This document shows, piece by piece, positions 35,795 to 44,894 of a stretch of DNA of 64,000 nt. The notes beneath the pieces were generated by a model. It had not been told where the DNA came from, did not search any database, and saw only the letters and a list, made by a program, of their open reading frames with translations. This DNA is from Tepidibacter mesophilus (GTDB taxonomy: Bacteria; Bacillota; Clostridia; Peptostreptococcales; Peptostreptococcaceae). The stretch lies in the NCBI RefSeq assembly GCF_002724055.1, contig NZ_BDQY01000002.1, positions 186,001-250,000 of the forward strand. Reading direction: 5' to 3'. Every line of letters begins with the position of its first letter. Within the stretch, counting starts at the first letter, position 1. Position numbers and translations under genes: made by a program.

Positions 35795-36679
35795 ATGTTA
35801 AATGGTAGGATAACAAAAGGTATAGGTGGGTTTTATTATATAGATACAAGTAATGGTATATATGAATGTAAGGCTAGAGGTATATTTAGAAAGAAGAAGA
35901 TAACACCTCTAGTAGGTGATTTAGTAGATATATCAATAGTAAATGAAGAAGAAAAAAAAGGAGTAATAGAGGATATCAAAAAAAGAGAAACCGAATTGAT
36001 AAGACCTCCTATAGCAAATGTAAACAAAGCTATAATAGTATTCAGTATCAAAAACCCACAACCGCATTTTTCTCTTTTAGATAGATTTATAGTTTTAGCT
36101 GAGAAAGAAGGATTAGAAGTAGTCATAGTTATTAGTAAAATAGATTTAGATGAAGAACAAGAATATGAAAATGTAAAAAGAATATATAATAATGCGGGAT
36201 ATAAAGTAATTTCTATTAGTAAAAAAAAGGATATAAATATAGAACTTGTAAAAGATGAAATAAAAGATAGTATAGTAGTATTTGCTGGGCCATCTGGAGT
36301 TGGAAAATCTAGCCTTTTAAATAAGATAGATCCAAATCTAAGTCTTGAAACTGGAAGCATAAGTGAAAAGATAAAAAGAGGAAAACATACAACAAGGTAT
36401 GCACAGCTTTTAAAATTAGAAGATGGTGGTATGGTTGCTGATACACCTGGATTTAGTTCTTTAACATTAGATTGTATAGAAGAACAAGATTTAAAGGACT
36501 ATTTTATAGAGTTTGATGATTATGCTAATGATTGTAAGTTCTATAGAAACTGTCTACATGAAAATGAACCAAACTGTGCCGTTAAGAATGCTCTTGAAGA
36601 AGGAAAAATAACTAATCAAAGATATGATAGTTACTTACAGCTATTAAATGAAATAAGAAAAAAAAATAGGAGGTACTAA
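35795..36679 (+). CDS. rsgA: Ribosome small subunit-dependent GTPase A (RsgA/CpgA)
   Basis: Circularly permuted GTPase that checks 30S maturation; also reported to act on cell wall via PrkC phosphorylation in Bacillus. At 294 residues it has an N-terminal OB fold, G4 VISKID, then G1 GPSGVGKSSLLN, G3 DTPGFSSL and a C-terminal zinc cluster (CKFYRNCLHENEPNC). It sits directly after the PASTA kinase as in Bacillus, which supports linked function. Confidence 0.96.
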   Translation: MLNGRITKGIGGFYYIDTSNGIYECKARGIFRKKKITPLVGDLVDISIVNEEEKKGVIEDIKKRETELIRPPIANVNKAIIVFSIKNPQPHFSLLDRFIVLAEKEGLEVVIVISKIDLDEEQEYENVKRIYNNAGYKVISISKKKDINIELVKDEIKDSIVVFAGPSGVGKSSLLNKIDPNLSLETGSISEKIKRGKHTTRYAQLLKLEDGGMVADTPGFSSLTLDCIEEQDLKDYFIEFDDYANDCKFYRNCLHENEPNCAVKNALEEGKITNQRYDSYLQLLNEIRKKNRRY

Positions 36680-36682
36680 AAT

Positions 36683-37339
36683 ATGATAAAATTAGCTCCA
36701 TCAATACTTTCAGCAGATTTTGCAAAATTACTAGATGACATTAAAAAAGTAGAAAATGCAGGGTGTGAGTACTTACACATAGATGTAATGGATGGACATT
36801 TTGTACCTAACATTACATTAGGTCCTGGTATAGTGAAAAGCTTGAGAAAAGATGTAGATATGGTGTTTGATGTGCATCTTATGATTGAAAATCCTGATAA
36901 TTATATACAAGATTTTGTAAATGTTGGTGCGGATATAATAACAGTCCACCAAGAAGCTTGTACACATCTTCATAGAACGATACAAAATATAAAATCAATG
37001 GGTGTTAAAGCTTGTGTATCCTTAAATCCTGCAACACCTGTTGAAACGATAAAGCATGTTATAGACGATCTTGATATGGTTCTTATAATGACTGTTAACC
37101 CTGGATTTGGAGGACAATCATTTATAGATGGTATGATTGATAAAATAAAAGAGGTTAGAGATCTTGCAAATGAGAGAAATCTTAACATTGAAATACAGGT
37201 TGATGGAGGAATGAAGCCAAGTAATGTACATAAAGCTGTAAAGGCTGGAGCAAATGTTATTGTTGCGGGATCTGCTATATTTGGTAGTGAAAATATAAAT
37301 AAGACTGTGCAAGAGTTTAGATCAAACTCAGTGCTTTAG
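36683..37339 (+). CDS. rpe: Ribulose-phosphate 3-epimerase
   Basis: Pentose-phosphate epimerase. The 218-residue TIM barrel has APSILSADFAKL, HIDVMDGHFVPNITLGP, DVHLMIENP and MTVNPGFGGQ, which carry the metal-binding and catalytic residues. AGGAGG in the end of rsgA serves as ribosome-binding site. Confidence 0.97.
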   Translation: MIKLAPSILSADFAKLLDDIKKVENAGCEYLHIDVMDGHFVPNITLGPGIVKSLRKDVDMVFDVHLMIENPDNYIQDFVNVGADIITVHQEACTHLHRTIQNIKSMGVKACVSLNPATPVETIKHVIDDLDMVLIMTVNPGFGGQSFIDGMIDKIKEVRDLANERNLNIEIQVDGGMKPSNVHKAVKAGANVIVAGSAIFGSENINKTVQEFRSNSVL

Positions 37340-37350
37340 GAAGTGATTTA

Positions 37351-37989
37351 TTGAAGTCTTTAGTAATAGCAAATGGAAGTATGGATGATTATGATTTTTA
37401 TAAAAATATAATAAAAGAGAATTACGATTGTATAATATGCGCAGATGGAGCCTCCAATCATGCATACAATATGAATATAACTCCGGATATTATAATAGGG
37501 GACCTTGATTCTATAGATGATAAAGTAAAAAAACATTTTATAGATAAGAATATAGAATTCAATAAGTTTCCATCTAAAAAAGACAAAACAGATACAGAAA
37601 TATGTATAGACTACGCCATAGATATAGGGTCAAAAAAAATAGATTTTATAGGCGTTTTGGGAAATCGTATGGACCATTCTCTTGCAAATATAAATATTTT
37701 ATACTCCCTTTTGAAAAAAGGTATTAAATCTAGAATAATAAATGAAAACAACGAGATCTATATTACTGATAACAAAATACAAATCACAGGTAAAAAAGGT
37801 GATATTGTATCTGTTGTTCCAATATACTCAGATGTGTTAGGGGTTACTTTAAAAGGACTTGAGTATCCACTTAATAACTATAACTTAAAATTTTCAGCAT
37901 CAATAGGAGTATCGAATATAATGTTAGATGATAAATGTGAAATAAGTCTTAAAAGTGGATGTGTGTTGGTTATAAAGTCTAGAGATTAA
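37351..37989 (+). CDS. thiN: Thiamine pyrophosphokinase
   Basis: Transfers pyrophosphate from ATP to thiamine. The 212-residue protein shows CADGASNHAYNMNITPDIIIGDLDS and DKTDTEICIDYAI with the Asp/Glu cluster, and GNRMDHSLANI. The start is TTG with TAGGAAGTGA from the rpe end. The rpe-thiN-spoVM order is conserved with Bacillus. A 17-bp terminator follows. Confidence 0.95.
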   Translation: MKSLVIANGSMDDYDFYKNIIKENYDCIICADGASNHAYNMNITPDIIIGDLDSIDDKVKKHFIDKNIEFNKFPSKKDKTDTEICIDYAIDIGSKKIDFIGVLGNRMDHSLANINILYSLLKKGIKSRIINENNEIYITDNKIQITGKKGDIVSVVPIYSDVLGVTLKGLEYPLNNYNLKFSASIGVSNIMLDDKCEISLKSGCVLVIKSRD

Positions 37990-38010
37990 TAATTAAATTT
38001 ACTTAAATAT

Positions 38011-38048
38011 AAAAAATACTTATTAAAGAAATTTAATAAGTATTTTTT
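38011..38048 (+). terminator. Terminator after thiN
   Basis: A perfect 17-bp stem AAAAAATACTTATTAAA (38011-38027) and TTTAATAAGTATTTTTT (38032-38048) around GAAA. Confidence 0.88.
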
Positions 38049-38109
38049 GTGTCAATTTTATATAAAGTTGAATACACTATATATATGAAGATATAATGAG
38101 GTGGGTGTA

Positions 38110-38256
38110 ATGAGAAGGTGTACAAAACATTTGGTTGGATTGATATGCATAGCGGTGGGACTTAGCATTATTTTATCTCTAGTTTTACCGAATTGGTTGT
38201 GGATGAGTTGTTTTGCAACGGTACTTATTGTAACAGGTTGTATTTGCTTTAAATAG
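38110..38256 (+). CDS. Small hydrophobic membrane protein upstream of spoVM
   Basis: A 48-residue frame with a strong GAGGTGGGTG ribosome-binding site 3 bases before ATG. It has a basic start (MRRCTKH) and two hydrophobic stretches (LVGLICIAVGLSIILSLVL and MSCFATVLIVTGCICF) split by PNWLW, so a two-helix membrane hairpin is likely. It has four cysteines. It is separated from spoVM by 12 bases and shares its terminator, so both are probably one transcript. Function unknown; a sporulation role is inferred only from position. Confidence 0.78.
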   Translation: MRRCTKHLVGLICIAVGLSIILSLVLPNWLWMSCFATVLIVTGCICFK

Positions 38257-38268
38257 GGGGTATATATT

Positions 38269-38340
38269 ATGAAAATAGTGGCAATAAAACTTCCAAAATT
38301 TCTATCAGCAATAGTAAAATTCTTTATAAGAAAGAAATAA
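38269..38340 (+). CDS. spoVM: Stage V sporulation protein SpoVM, 23 residues
   Basis: SpoVM is a curvature-sensing amphipathic helix that sits on the outer forespore membrane and recruits SpoIVA to start coat assembly. The 23-residue product carries the family core IKLPKFL at positions 6-12 with the conserved Pro9, and a basic tail (FFIRKK). Bacillus SpoVM is 26 residues. AGGGGG lies 9 bases before ATG and a terminator follows at once. Position after rpe-thiN and just before rpmB matches Bacillus. Very short, hence easily missed. Confidence 0.92.
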   Translation: MKIVAIKLPKFLSAIVKFFIRKK

Positions 38341-38342
38341 AC

Positions 38343-38369
38343 AAAAAACCATTTTATAATGGTTTTTTT
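38343..38369 (+). terminator. Terminator after spoVM
   Basis: AAAAAACCATT (38343-38353) pairs with AATGGTTTTTT (38358-38368) around TTAT, T-rich end. Confidence 0.9.
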
Positions 38370-38448
38370 GTATGCATTAATTATTCTTCTATTGATAATA
38401 AATAGAAGAATATGTTAAGATTAATCTAAAAAATACATGGAGGAACAT

Positions 38449-39522
38449 ATGATAAAGGATAACAAAAAATTTATAGAAAAGTATATAATAGTGTTAATAG
38501 GACTTCTTATATTGGGTTTTGTGTATATAAATACAGCTAGTATATCAAATGGTTTTAGTAAGTTGCTTAGTATACTGAAGCCGTTTTTTATAGCTTTTTT
38601 TATAGCATACATATTCGACTCAATAATAATGTTTTTAAAAGATAAGTTTAAAATAAAAAATGGGATAGCTATACTTATAGTATATAGTGCTTTTGTACTT
38701 ATAATGATAGTTATGGTCATAATAGTTATACCGGTAGTGGTTAAAAGTATAGTACAGATAATAAATGATATGCCTAACTATGTAGATAATTTGCTTAGTT
38801 TTGTAAATAATATAGACATTAATATATTAAATGAAATTGAAAAATACGTAGATAAGAATTCGATAGGGAATTTACAAAAAATATCTAAGGCTATGAATTA
38901 TTTTTTAAATAATTTCTTAATATTCATAACAAATATAGGATCGGCTGTGGTAACTATATCTTTTAGTTTGATAATATCTGTTTATATGTTAATTGAAAAA
39001 GAATCTTTAAAATCACTTGGAGCTAAGATGGTTAAGAAAATATTAAAAGAAGATAGATGTATAGAATTTATAGAATTTAGTAAAAAAGCAAATGTTATAT
39101 TCTCAAGTTTTTTAACAGGACTTATAGTTCAGTCTTCAATATTAGGAACACTGTGTTTTATAGGATTTCTAATTTTGAAGATAAAGTATTCACTTTTGTT
39201 AGCGGTTATAATAGCTTGTACGAATGTAATACCTTATATAGGACCGTTCATAGGTGCAACACCTGCTGTTATAGTTACGCTTTTCTATGCTCCTATGAAG
39301 GCGTTGTGGGTATGTGCACTTATACTGATTCTTCAACAAGTAGATGCAAATATAGTTGGACCTAAAATTATGGGAAATTATATTGGGTTGTCTCCGTTTT
39401 GGATAATATTCACAATAGCTGTGGGGGGTGGGTTCTTTGGAATAATGGGAATGATATTTTCAGTCCCAGTGGCAGCTATAATAAAAATAATATTTAGTGA
39501 AACTTTTAAATTAGATAAATAA
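38449..39522 (+). CDS. AI-2E family membrane transporter
   Basis: A 357-residue member of the AI-2E/UPF0118 permease family with about eight hydrophobic segments and the conserved C-terminal region ACTNVIPYIGPFIGATPAVIV, then QQVDANIVGPKIMGNYIGLSPFWII. Family members include autoinducer-2 exporters, Na+/H+ antiporters and the sporulation protein YtvI; substrate cannot be assigned. ATG at 38449 has GGAGG upstream, which overlaps the earlier in-frame ATG at 38437. Monocistronic between spoVM and the rpmB terminator. Confidence 0.88.
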   Translation: MIKDNKKFIEKYIIVLIGLLILGFVYINTASISNGFSKLLSILKPFFIAFFIAYIFDSIIMFLKDKFKIKNGIAILIVYSAFVLIMIVMVIIVIPVVVKSIVQIINDMPNYVDNLLSFVNNIDINILNEIEKYVDKNSIGNLQKISKAMNYFLNNFLIFITNIGSAVVTISFSLIISVYMLIEKESLKSLGAKMVKKILKEDRCIEFIEFSKKANVIFSSFLTGLIVQSSILGTLCFIGFLILKIKYSLLLAVIIACTNVIPYIGPFIGATPAVIVTLFYAPMKALWVCALILILQQVDANIVGPKIMGNYIGLSPFWIIFTIAVGGGFFGIMGMIFSVPVAAIIKIIFSETFKLDK

Positions 39523-39669
39523 AATTCGTCTACTCGCTAACGCGGTGACTCATGTCGCCAACGATCCTTACAGGCTCTGTTGCTTAAAATTCACATGCGT
39601 TCATAGCGCCAATAAGTCTCACGACTCTGTTGCTTAAAAATAGTTTGTATTTTCGTTTTTTATCAATGA
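39522..39669 (-). repeat. Dispersed intergenic repeat, near-complete copy B
   Basis: Reverse-strand counterpart of 9100-9247. Read on the minus strand it gives TTAAGCAACAGAGTCGTGAG, TTATTGGCGCTATGAA, then a second unit TTAAGCAACAGAGCCTGTAA with CGTTGGCGACATGAGTCA, ending TAGACGAATTTT. The internal duplication is clearer here than in copy A. It abuts the stop codon of the AI-2E gene. Confidence 0.85.
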
Positions 39670-39707
39670 TATCTAGAGTTTGAAAATTATAATTTATTTA
39701 GAAATAA

Positions 39708-39739
39708 AAAAAAGCCGAACAAATTTGTTCGGCTTTTTT
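39708..39739. terminator. Bidirectional terminator between AI-2E gene and rpmB
   Basis: GCCGAAC (39714-39720) and GTTCGGC (39727-39733) with flanking A and T runs; works for rpmB on the minus strand and for the plus-strand gene. Confidence 0.92.
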
Positions 39740-39783
39740 ATAAGAGATAAAAGATGCTTAAACAGGCAACTTTCATTATTAAA

Positions 39784-39975
39784 CTAGACAGCTCTTTCTA
39801 CGCTACCAGAACGTAAACATCTTGTACAAACGTTTAATCTCTTTGGAGTACCATCAACTATAGCTCTAACTTTTCTTAAGTTTGGAGACCAAGTTCTTTT
39901 ATTATGACGGTTTGAGTGACTCACTGTATTACCAGAAACCTTACCTTTTCCGCAAACTGAACAAACTCTTGCCAT
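39784..39975 (-). CDS. rpmB: Ribosomal protein bL28
   Basis: A 63-residue 50S protein starting MARVCSVCGKGKVSGN, with CSVC and CTRC pairs, so it is the zinc-binding (C+) form. AAGGAGG precedes ATG at 39975; an upstream ATG in frame at 39993 lies before this site and is not used. It is transcribed opposite to its neighbours. On the plus side the long AT-rich spacer (39976-40188) holds divergent promoters, with a TTAACTT-TTGC-AAGTTAA inverted repeat at 40040-40057. Confidence 0.96.
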   Translation of the reverse strand: MARVCSVCGKGKVSGNTVSHSNRHNKRTWSPNLRKVRAIVDGTPKRLNVCTRCLRSGSVERAV

Positions 39976-40188
39976 GATTAACACCTCCTTCAAACCTTTA
40001 TCATTGGCATTAAAAACATAATTATATTATCATATTAAGTTAACTTTTGCAAGTTAAATGTTATATTTGTATTGAATATATGAAACATATAATATAAAAT
40101 ATATTATACATATAATATTCAATAAAGTATATATATAATATAAAAAAATATTAATAAAAAAATATAATTATTATGTAGGGGGTAAAAA

Positions 40189-40545
40189 ATGAGTGGAACA
40201 ATTGCCAATAAATATGGTAATATCTATATTGATAAAGAAGTTATAGCTAAAATTGCATCTCAAGTATCTACAGAGTGCTATGGAATTGTTGGATTTAGTT
40301 ATAAGTCTAAAGTAGATGGATTGGTTGAACTTTTAAAAAAAGAAAACATGAGTAATGGAGTAAAAGTTGAGATAGAAGAAGATGCAGTTAGTATAGAATT
40401 ATTTGTTATTATACAATATGGAACGAAAATATCTGTTGTGGCAGACAATATAATAGATAGAGTTAAATATACTGTGGAAAAAATGACATCTCTTAAAGTG
40501 AGAAAAATAGATATAAATGTACAAGGAGTCAGAGTAAACAAATAG
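40189..40545 (+). CDS. Asp23/Gls24 family envelope stress protein
   Basis: A 118-residue Asp23/Gls24 domain protein (YloU-like): NKYGNIYIDKEVIAKIASQVSTECYGIVG and the C-terminal SLKVRKIDINVQGVRV. Such proteins are membrane-associated and linked to envelope homeostasis; mechanism unclear. AGGGGG precedes ATG. It is followed 15 bases later by the DAK2 gene, the conserved yloU-yloV pairing located near rpmB. Confidence 0.92.
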   Translation: MSGTIANKYGNIYIDKEVIAKIASQVSTECYGIVGFSYKSKVDGLVELLKKENMSNGVKVEIEEDAVSIELFVIIQYGTKISVVADNIIDRVKYTVEKMTSLKVRKIDINVQGVRVNK

Positions 40546-40560
40546 TCAGGAGGTAGCAAA

Positions 40561-42183
40561 TTGAAAGTAGAATATATAAATGCAAAGCTCTTTAGGCAGA
40601 TGGTATTATCGGGCGCTAATAATTTGCAAAATCATAAAGAGCTTGTGGATAAGCTAAACGTATTTCCGGTACCAGATGGAGATACTGGTACTAACATGTC
40701 TCTTACAATACAATCAGCTGTAATGGAAGTAATGAAGGAATCTAATACTACTATTAAAGAAATAGGAAAAGCCGCTTCTAAAGGGTCTTTAATGGGAGCT
40801 AGAGGAAACTCTGGGGTTATATTATCTCAGCTATTAAGGGGATTTGCAAAAGCTATAGAGGATAAGGAAAAATTAGATACAAAGGATTTAGCAAATGCAC
40901 TAAAGCAGGGCTCAGATACTGCATATAAAGCAGTAATAAAACCTATAGAAGGAACAATACTTACAGTTGCAAGAGAAACTGGAGATTTTGCAATTAAGAT
41001 ATGTCAAAAGGAAAAAGATATAAAGAAATTTATGGAAAAAGTATTAGGAGAAGCTAATCGCTCTTTAGAAAATACTCCAAACCTTCTTAAAAATTTAAAG
41101 GAAGCTGGAGTTGTAGACTCTGGTGGAAAAGGATTGGTTTGCATACTAGAGGGAGCGTATAAAGCTTTCATAGGAGAATTTGTAGAAAGAAATATTCAGT
41201 TTAGCGAAGTCCAAGAAGTAAGTAAGAATACAGAAATATCTACTGATGATATTAAGTTTGCTTATTGTACTGAGTTTATACTTGATACGGACAAAATAGA
41301 TGATTCTAAAATGAAGAACCTTATACAAAATCATGGAGATAGCTTAATAGTTGTTGGAGATGATTCTTTAATAAAAGTTCATATACATACTAATAATCCT
41401 GGTATTGTTTTACAAGAAGCTATAAAGTATGGTCAATTGGACAAAATAAAAATAGATAATATGAAGATTCAACATAAAAATATATTAGTTGAAGATGATT
41501 ACGTAAGAGAAGAATCTAAGGAAATGAAAGAGTATGGTTTTATATCTATAGCTATGGGATCTGGAATAACTTCAATATTTAAAGATTTCGGAGTAGACTA
41601 TGTAATAGAGGGTGGTCAGACTATGAACCCGAGTACTGAAGATTTTATTCAAGCTATAGACAATATAAACGCAAACAATATAATTATACTTCCTAATAAT
41701 AGCAATGTAATAATGGCTGCAAATCAGGCTAAAGAAATATCGGATAAAAATATAATAGTAATACCTTCTAAAACGACTCCACAGGGATTTTCTGCTTTAC
41801 TTGCATTTAATTCCGAAGCAGATTCTGAATCTAATCAAAAAGCTATGAATTATGCTCTTGAAAATGTTAAGACAGGTCAAATAACATTTGCAGTAAGAGA
41901 TACTAGTATGAATGATATAGATATAAAAGAAGGCGATATAATAGGTATTGGAGAAGGTAAAATACAAGAAGCCGGAAAAAGTATAAAAGATGTAACATTA
42001 TCTTTAATAGATAAATTAGTTGATGAGAATAGTGAAATTATAACTTTATTTTATGGTGAAGAATTAAATGAAGATGATACCAATGAATTAAGAAAAGAAA
42101 TAGAAGAAAAATATGATGATTTAGATGTAGAAGTTTACTGTGGAAATCAACCGCTATATTATTATATAATTTCTGTAGAGTAA
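40561..42183 (+). CDS. fakA: FakA/YloV-type DAK2 domain kinase (fatty acid kinase catalytic subunit)
   Basis: A 540-residue protein with an N-terminal DAK2 domain (PVPDGDTGTNMSLT for ATP/Mg, GARGNSGVILSQLLRG), a middle domain and a C-terminal EDD-like domain. FakA phosphorylates exogenous fatty acids bound by FakB. No fakB gene lies nearby. The start is TTG with AGGAGG upstream. The function is by family; the clostridial enzyme may differ. recG follows after a palindrome. Confidence 0.9.
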   Translation: MKVEYINAKLFRQMVLSGANNLQNHKELVDKLNVFPVPDGDTGTNMSLTIQSAVMEVMKESNTTIKEIGKAASKGSLMGARGNSGVILSQLLRGFAKAIEDKEKLDTKDLANALKQGSDTAYKAVIKPIEGTILTVARETGDFAIKICQKEKDIKKFMEKVLGEANRSLENTPNLLKNLKEAGVVDSGGKGLVCILEGAYKAFIGEFVERNIQFSEVQEVSKNTEISTDDIKFAYCTEFILDTDKIDDSKMKNLIQNHGDSLIVVGDDSLIKVHIHTNNPGIVLQEAIKYGQLDKIKIDNMKIQHKNILVEDDYVREESKEMKEYGFISIAMGSGITSIFKDFGVDYVIEGGQTMNPSTEDFIQAIDNINANNIIILPNNSNVIMAANQAKEISDKNIIVIPSKTTPQGFSALLAFNSEADSESNQKAMNYALENVKTGQITFAVRDTSMNDIDIKEGDIIGIGEGKIQEAGKSIKDVTLSLIDKLVDENSEIITLFYGEELNEDDTNELRKEIEEKYDDLDVEVYCGNQPLYYYIISVE

Positions 42184-42200
42184 AAGTTTATATATTATCA

Positions 42201-42241
42201 TTTTAAGCCATGGATATTAAATTAAATACCATGGCTTAAAA
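42201..42241. repeat. Palindrome between fakA and recG
   Basis: TTTTAAGCCATGG (42201-42213) and CCATGGCTTAAAA (42229-42241) pair perfectly around an AT loop. There is no T run on the plus strand, so it is not a normal terminator. It lies 25 bases before recG. Confidence 0.6.
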
Positions 42242-42265
42242 AATGGAGTTTACAAGGTGGTGTAG

Positions 42266-44320
42266 ATGGATTTAAATAAAAACTTACAATACATAAAAGG
42301 CGTAGGTCCTAAAAAATATAAAAAATTAAATAAGCTTAACATATACACAGTAAAGGATTTAATATACTATTTTCCAAGACAGTACGAAGATAGAAGTAAA
42401 TTTAAGAAAATATTTAATCTCCAAAATGAAGAAAAAGTATCTATAAGAGGAATTGTTACAGGATTTGAGAACCATGAGCCTAAAAAGAAGATGATTATAA
42501 ACAAAATAGAGGTAAGAGATGATACTGGTTATATAAAACTTGTATTTTTTAACCAAAAGTATATAGTCAATAACTTTAAAGTGGGAGATAATATAGTTGC
42601 ATACGGGAAGGTCAAAAAAGAATATGGAAAAACTGAATTATTAAACTGCGAGATAGAGTTTGATACAAAAAAAGTAAGTTCTATAGGAAAAATAATTCCT
42701 ATATATCCTTTGACCTATGGTGTTTCAAATAAAGAATTGATGAATATAATGCAGAGTGTATTAAATGATGAGAACTTAAAAATAGATGAATATATTCCAA
42801 AAAATATTGTAGATAAAAACAAACTTTGCGATATAAACTTTGCTATAAAAAATATTCATAGGCCTGAAAATATACAAAACCTAAAAGTGGCTTTATATAG
42901 ACTTGTATATGAAGAGTTTTTAATACTTCAATTAGGATTATTATATTTGAAAAGCGGAGTAGTAGACAAAGAGGGAATAAAATTTGAGAAAAAGGATAGA
43001 CTTGAAGAAATTATAAAATCCCTTCCGTTTTCACTAACTAATGCTCAAAGAAGATCTCTTGAAGATATAATGAATGATATGAGCTCTAACAAGGTTATGA
43101 ATAGACTTGTTCAAGGAGATGTGGGATCTGGAAAAACAGTAGTAGCCCTGTTGAGTCTTGCAAATGCAGTTTTAAACTCGTATCAAGCAGCTATGATGGC
43201 TCCAACTGAAATATTGGCAGAACAACATTTTAACTCACTCAAAGAAATACTATCTAAATTCGATATAAATATAGGATTACTGGTAGGAAGTCTTACCAAA
43301 AAACAAAAAATGGATATTTTAAACAAAACTAAAGAAGGCGAAATAGACATATTAATAGGAACACATGCTCTTATAGAGGATGGAGTTGAATTCAAAAAAC
43401 TTGGAATTGTTATAACGGATGAACAACATAGATTCGGAGTAAGGCAAAGAAATAAGTTATCCGAAAAAGGAGACAACCCTCATATACTAGTTATGACTGC
43501 AACACCTATACCTAGAACCTTAGCACTTATACTTTATGGAGATCTTGATATATCTATAATAGATGAACTTCCTCCTGGAAGGCAGATTATAGACACTTTT
43601 GCTATTGCCAAAGAAAAAAGACTCAGAGCATATAATTTTGTCAGAAGCCAGGTAGAACTTGGAAGACAGGTTTATATAGTATGTCCTTTGGTTGAAGAAT
43701 CAGAAGTAATAAAAGCAAAAGCGGCAGTTGATTTAGTAGAAGAGTTAAAAACAGAACATTTTCCGGATTTAAAATTAGAGCTTTTACATGGAAAAATGAA
43801 AGCCTGTGATAAAGATGAAATAATGAAAAAATTCAAAAATGGGGAAGTAGATATACTAGTATCAACAACGGTTATAGAGGTTGGAGTAAATGTTCCAAAT
43901 GCTACACTAATGATCATAGAAAATGCCGAAAGATTTGGACTAGCGCAGTTACACCAACTAAGAGGAAGGGTTGGAAGAGGAGAACATAAATCTTTTTGTA
44001 TACTTATATATGGATCAAAGAATGAAGTTACATTTGAGAGAATGAAAACAATGGAACAAACAACAGATGGGTTTAAAATATCTGAGAAGGATTTAGAAAT
44101 AAGAGGACCTGGAGAATTTTTTGGGACAAGACAACATGGTCTTCCAGAACTAAAAATAGCTAATATATTTAAACATATAAAAATACTAAAAGAAGCACAA
44201 AAAGAAGCACAAAATATAATAAAAGAAGATGAAAAGTTAAATCTTGATAAAAATAAAACACTAAAAAGAGAAATAATAAATAAATTTGAGGAAAAATTAA
44301 ATGACATAACACTAAATTAA
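42266..44320 (+). CDS. recG: ATP-dependent DNA helicase RecG
   Basis: Branch-migrating helicase acting on stalled forks and D-loops. The 684-residue protein has an N-terminal wedge/OB domain, then Walker A QGDVGSGKTVVAL, DEQHRFG box, MTATPIPRTL and QLRGRVGRG. AAGGTGGTG precedes ATG. rsmD and coaD follow closely. Confidence 0.97.
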   Translation: MDLNKNLQYIKGVGPKKYKKLNKLNIYTVKDLIYYFPRQYEDRSKFKKIFNLQNEEKVSIRGIVTGFENHEPKKKMIINKIEVRDDTGYIKLVFFNQKYIVNNFKVGDNIVAYGKVKKEYGKTELLNCEIEFDTKKVSSIGKIIPIYPLTYGVSNKELMNIMQSVLNDENLKIDEYIPKNIVDKNKLCDINFAIKNIHRPENIQNLKVALYRLVYEEFLILQLGLLYLKSGVVDKEGIKFEKKDRLEEIIKSLPFSLTNAQRRSLEDIMNDMSSNKVMNRLVQGDVGSGKTVVALLSLANAVLNSYQAAMMAPTEILAEQHFNSLKEILSKFDINIGLLVGSLTKKQKMDILNKTKEGEIDILIGTHALIEDGVEFKKLGIVITDEQHRFGVRQRNKLSEKGDNPHILVMTATPIPRTLALILYGDLDISIIDELPPGRQIIDTFAIAKEKRLRAYNFVRSQVELGRQVYIVCPLVEESEVIKAKAAVDLVEELKTEHFPDLKLELLHGKMKACDKDEIMKKFKNGEVDILVSTTVIEVGVNVPNATLMIIENAERFGLAQLHQLRGRVGRGEHKSFCILIYGSKNEVTFERMKTMEQTTDGFKISEKDLEIRGPGEFFGTRQHGLPELKIANIFKHIKILKEAQKEAQNIIKEDEKLNLDKNKTLKREIINKFEEKLNDITLN

Positions 44321-44334
44321 AAAGGAGAGTTAAT

Positions 44335-44889
44335 ATGAGAGTTATTTCTGGAAGTGCTAGGGGATTAAAACTTAAATCTCCTAAAAACATGGATGTAAGA
44401 CCTACTACTGATAGAGTTAAGGAATCGGTATTTAATATTATAAGTGATAAAGTTATGGATAGCTTTGTTCTAGATCTATTTTCTGGAACGGGATCGCTTG
44501 GTATAGAAGCTTTATCAAGAGGATCTGAAAGAGCTACATTTGTGGATGCAAGTAAATCTAGCATGGAAATAATAAAAGAAAACATACAAAAGGCTAGGGT
44601 CAATGATAAAAGTGAATTGATATTATCTGATAGTATAAGTGCTGTAAATAAATTAGGTGTTAGAAGAGATAAATTTGATATAATATTTATGGATCCACCA
44701 TATTTAAAAAACTTTATAGAAAAAACATTAATAGAAATAAGTAAAAGAGAAATATTAGAAGAAGATGGAATAATAATAGTAGAACATGATATAAAGGATG
44801 AAGTAAAAGATAATATAGAAAAACTTCAAAAATACAGAGAAAAGAAATACGGAAACACAATGATTTCGTTTTTTGCTTGGGAGGATTAG
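44335..44889 (+). CDS. rsmD: 16S rRNA (guanine-966-N2) methyltransferase RsmD
   Basis: SAM-dependent methyltransferase, 184 residues: [30 protein letters not shown] loop [18 protein letters not shown] and catalytic DPPY. AAGGAGAG precedes ATG. The coaD gene starts 5 bases after the stop, the rsmD-coaD pair being common in bacteria. Confidence 0.96.
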   Translation: MRVISGSARGLKLKSPKNMDVRPTTDRVKESVFNIISDKVMDSFVLDLFSGTGSLGIEALSRGSERATFVDASKSSMEIIKENIQKARVNDKSELILSDSISAVNKLGVRRDKFDIIFMDPPYLKNFIEKTLIEISKREILEEDGIIIVEHDIKDEVKDNIEKLQKYREKKYGNTMISFFAWED

Positions 44890-44894
44890 TTATA

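Noticed and set aside
35836-36360. 174-codon minus-strand frame
   Set aside because: Antisense to rsgA, which has all its GTPase motifs in the correct frame.
42201-42241. Palindrome considered as fakA terminator
   Set aside because: No T run follows on the plus strand, and it continues directly into the recG leader; listed as a palindrome only.
43672-44307. 211-codon minus-strand frame
   Set aside because: Antisense to recG; Ser/Phe-rich shadow composition and no independent signals.
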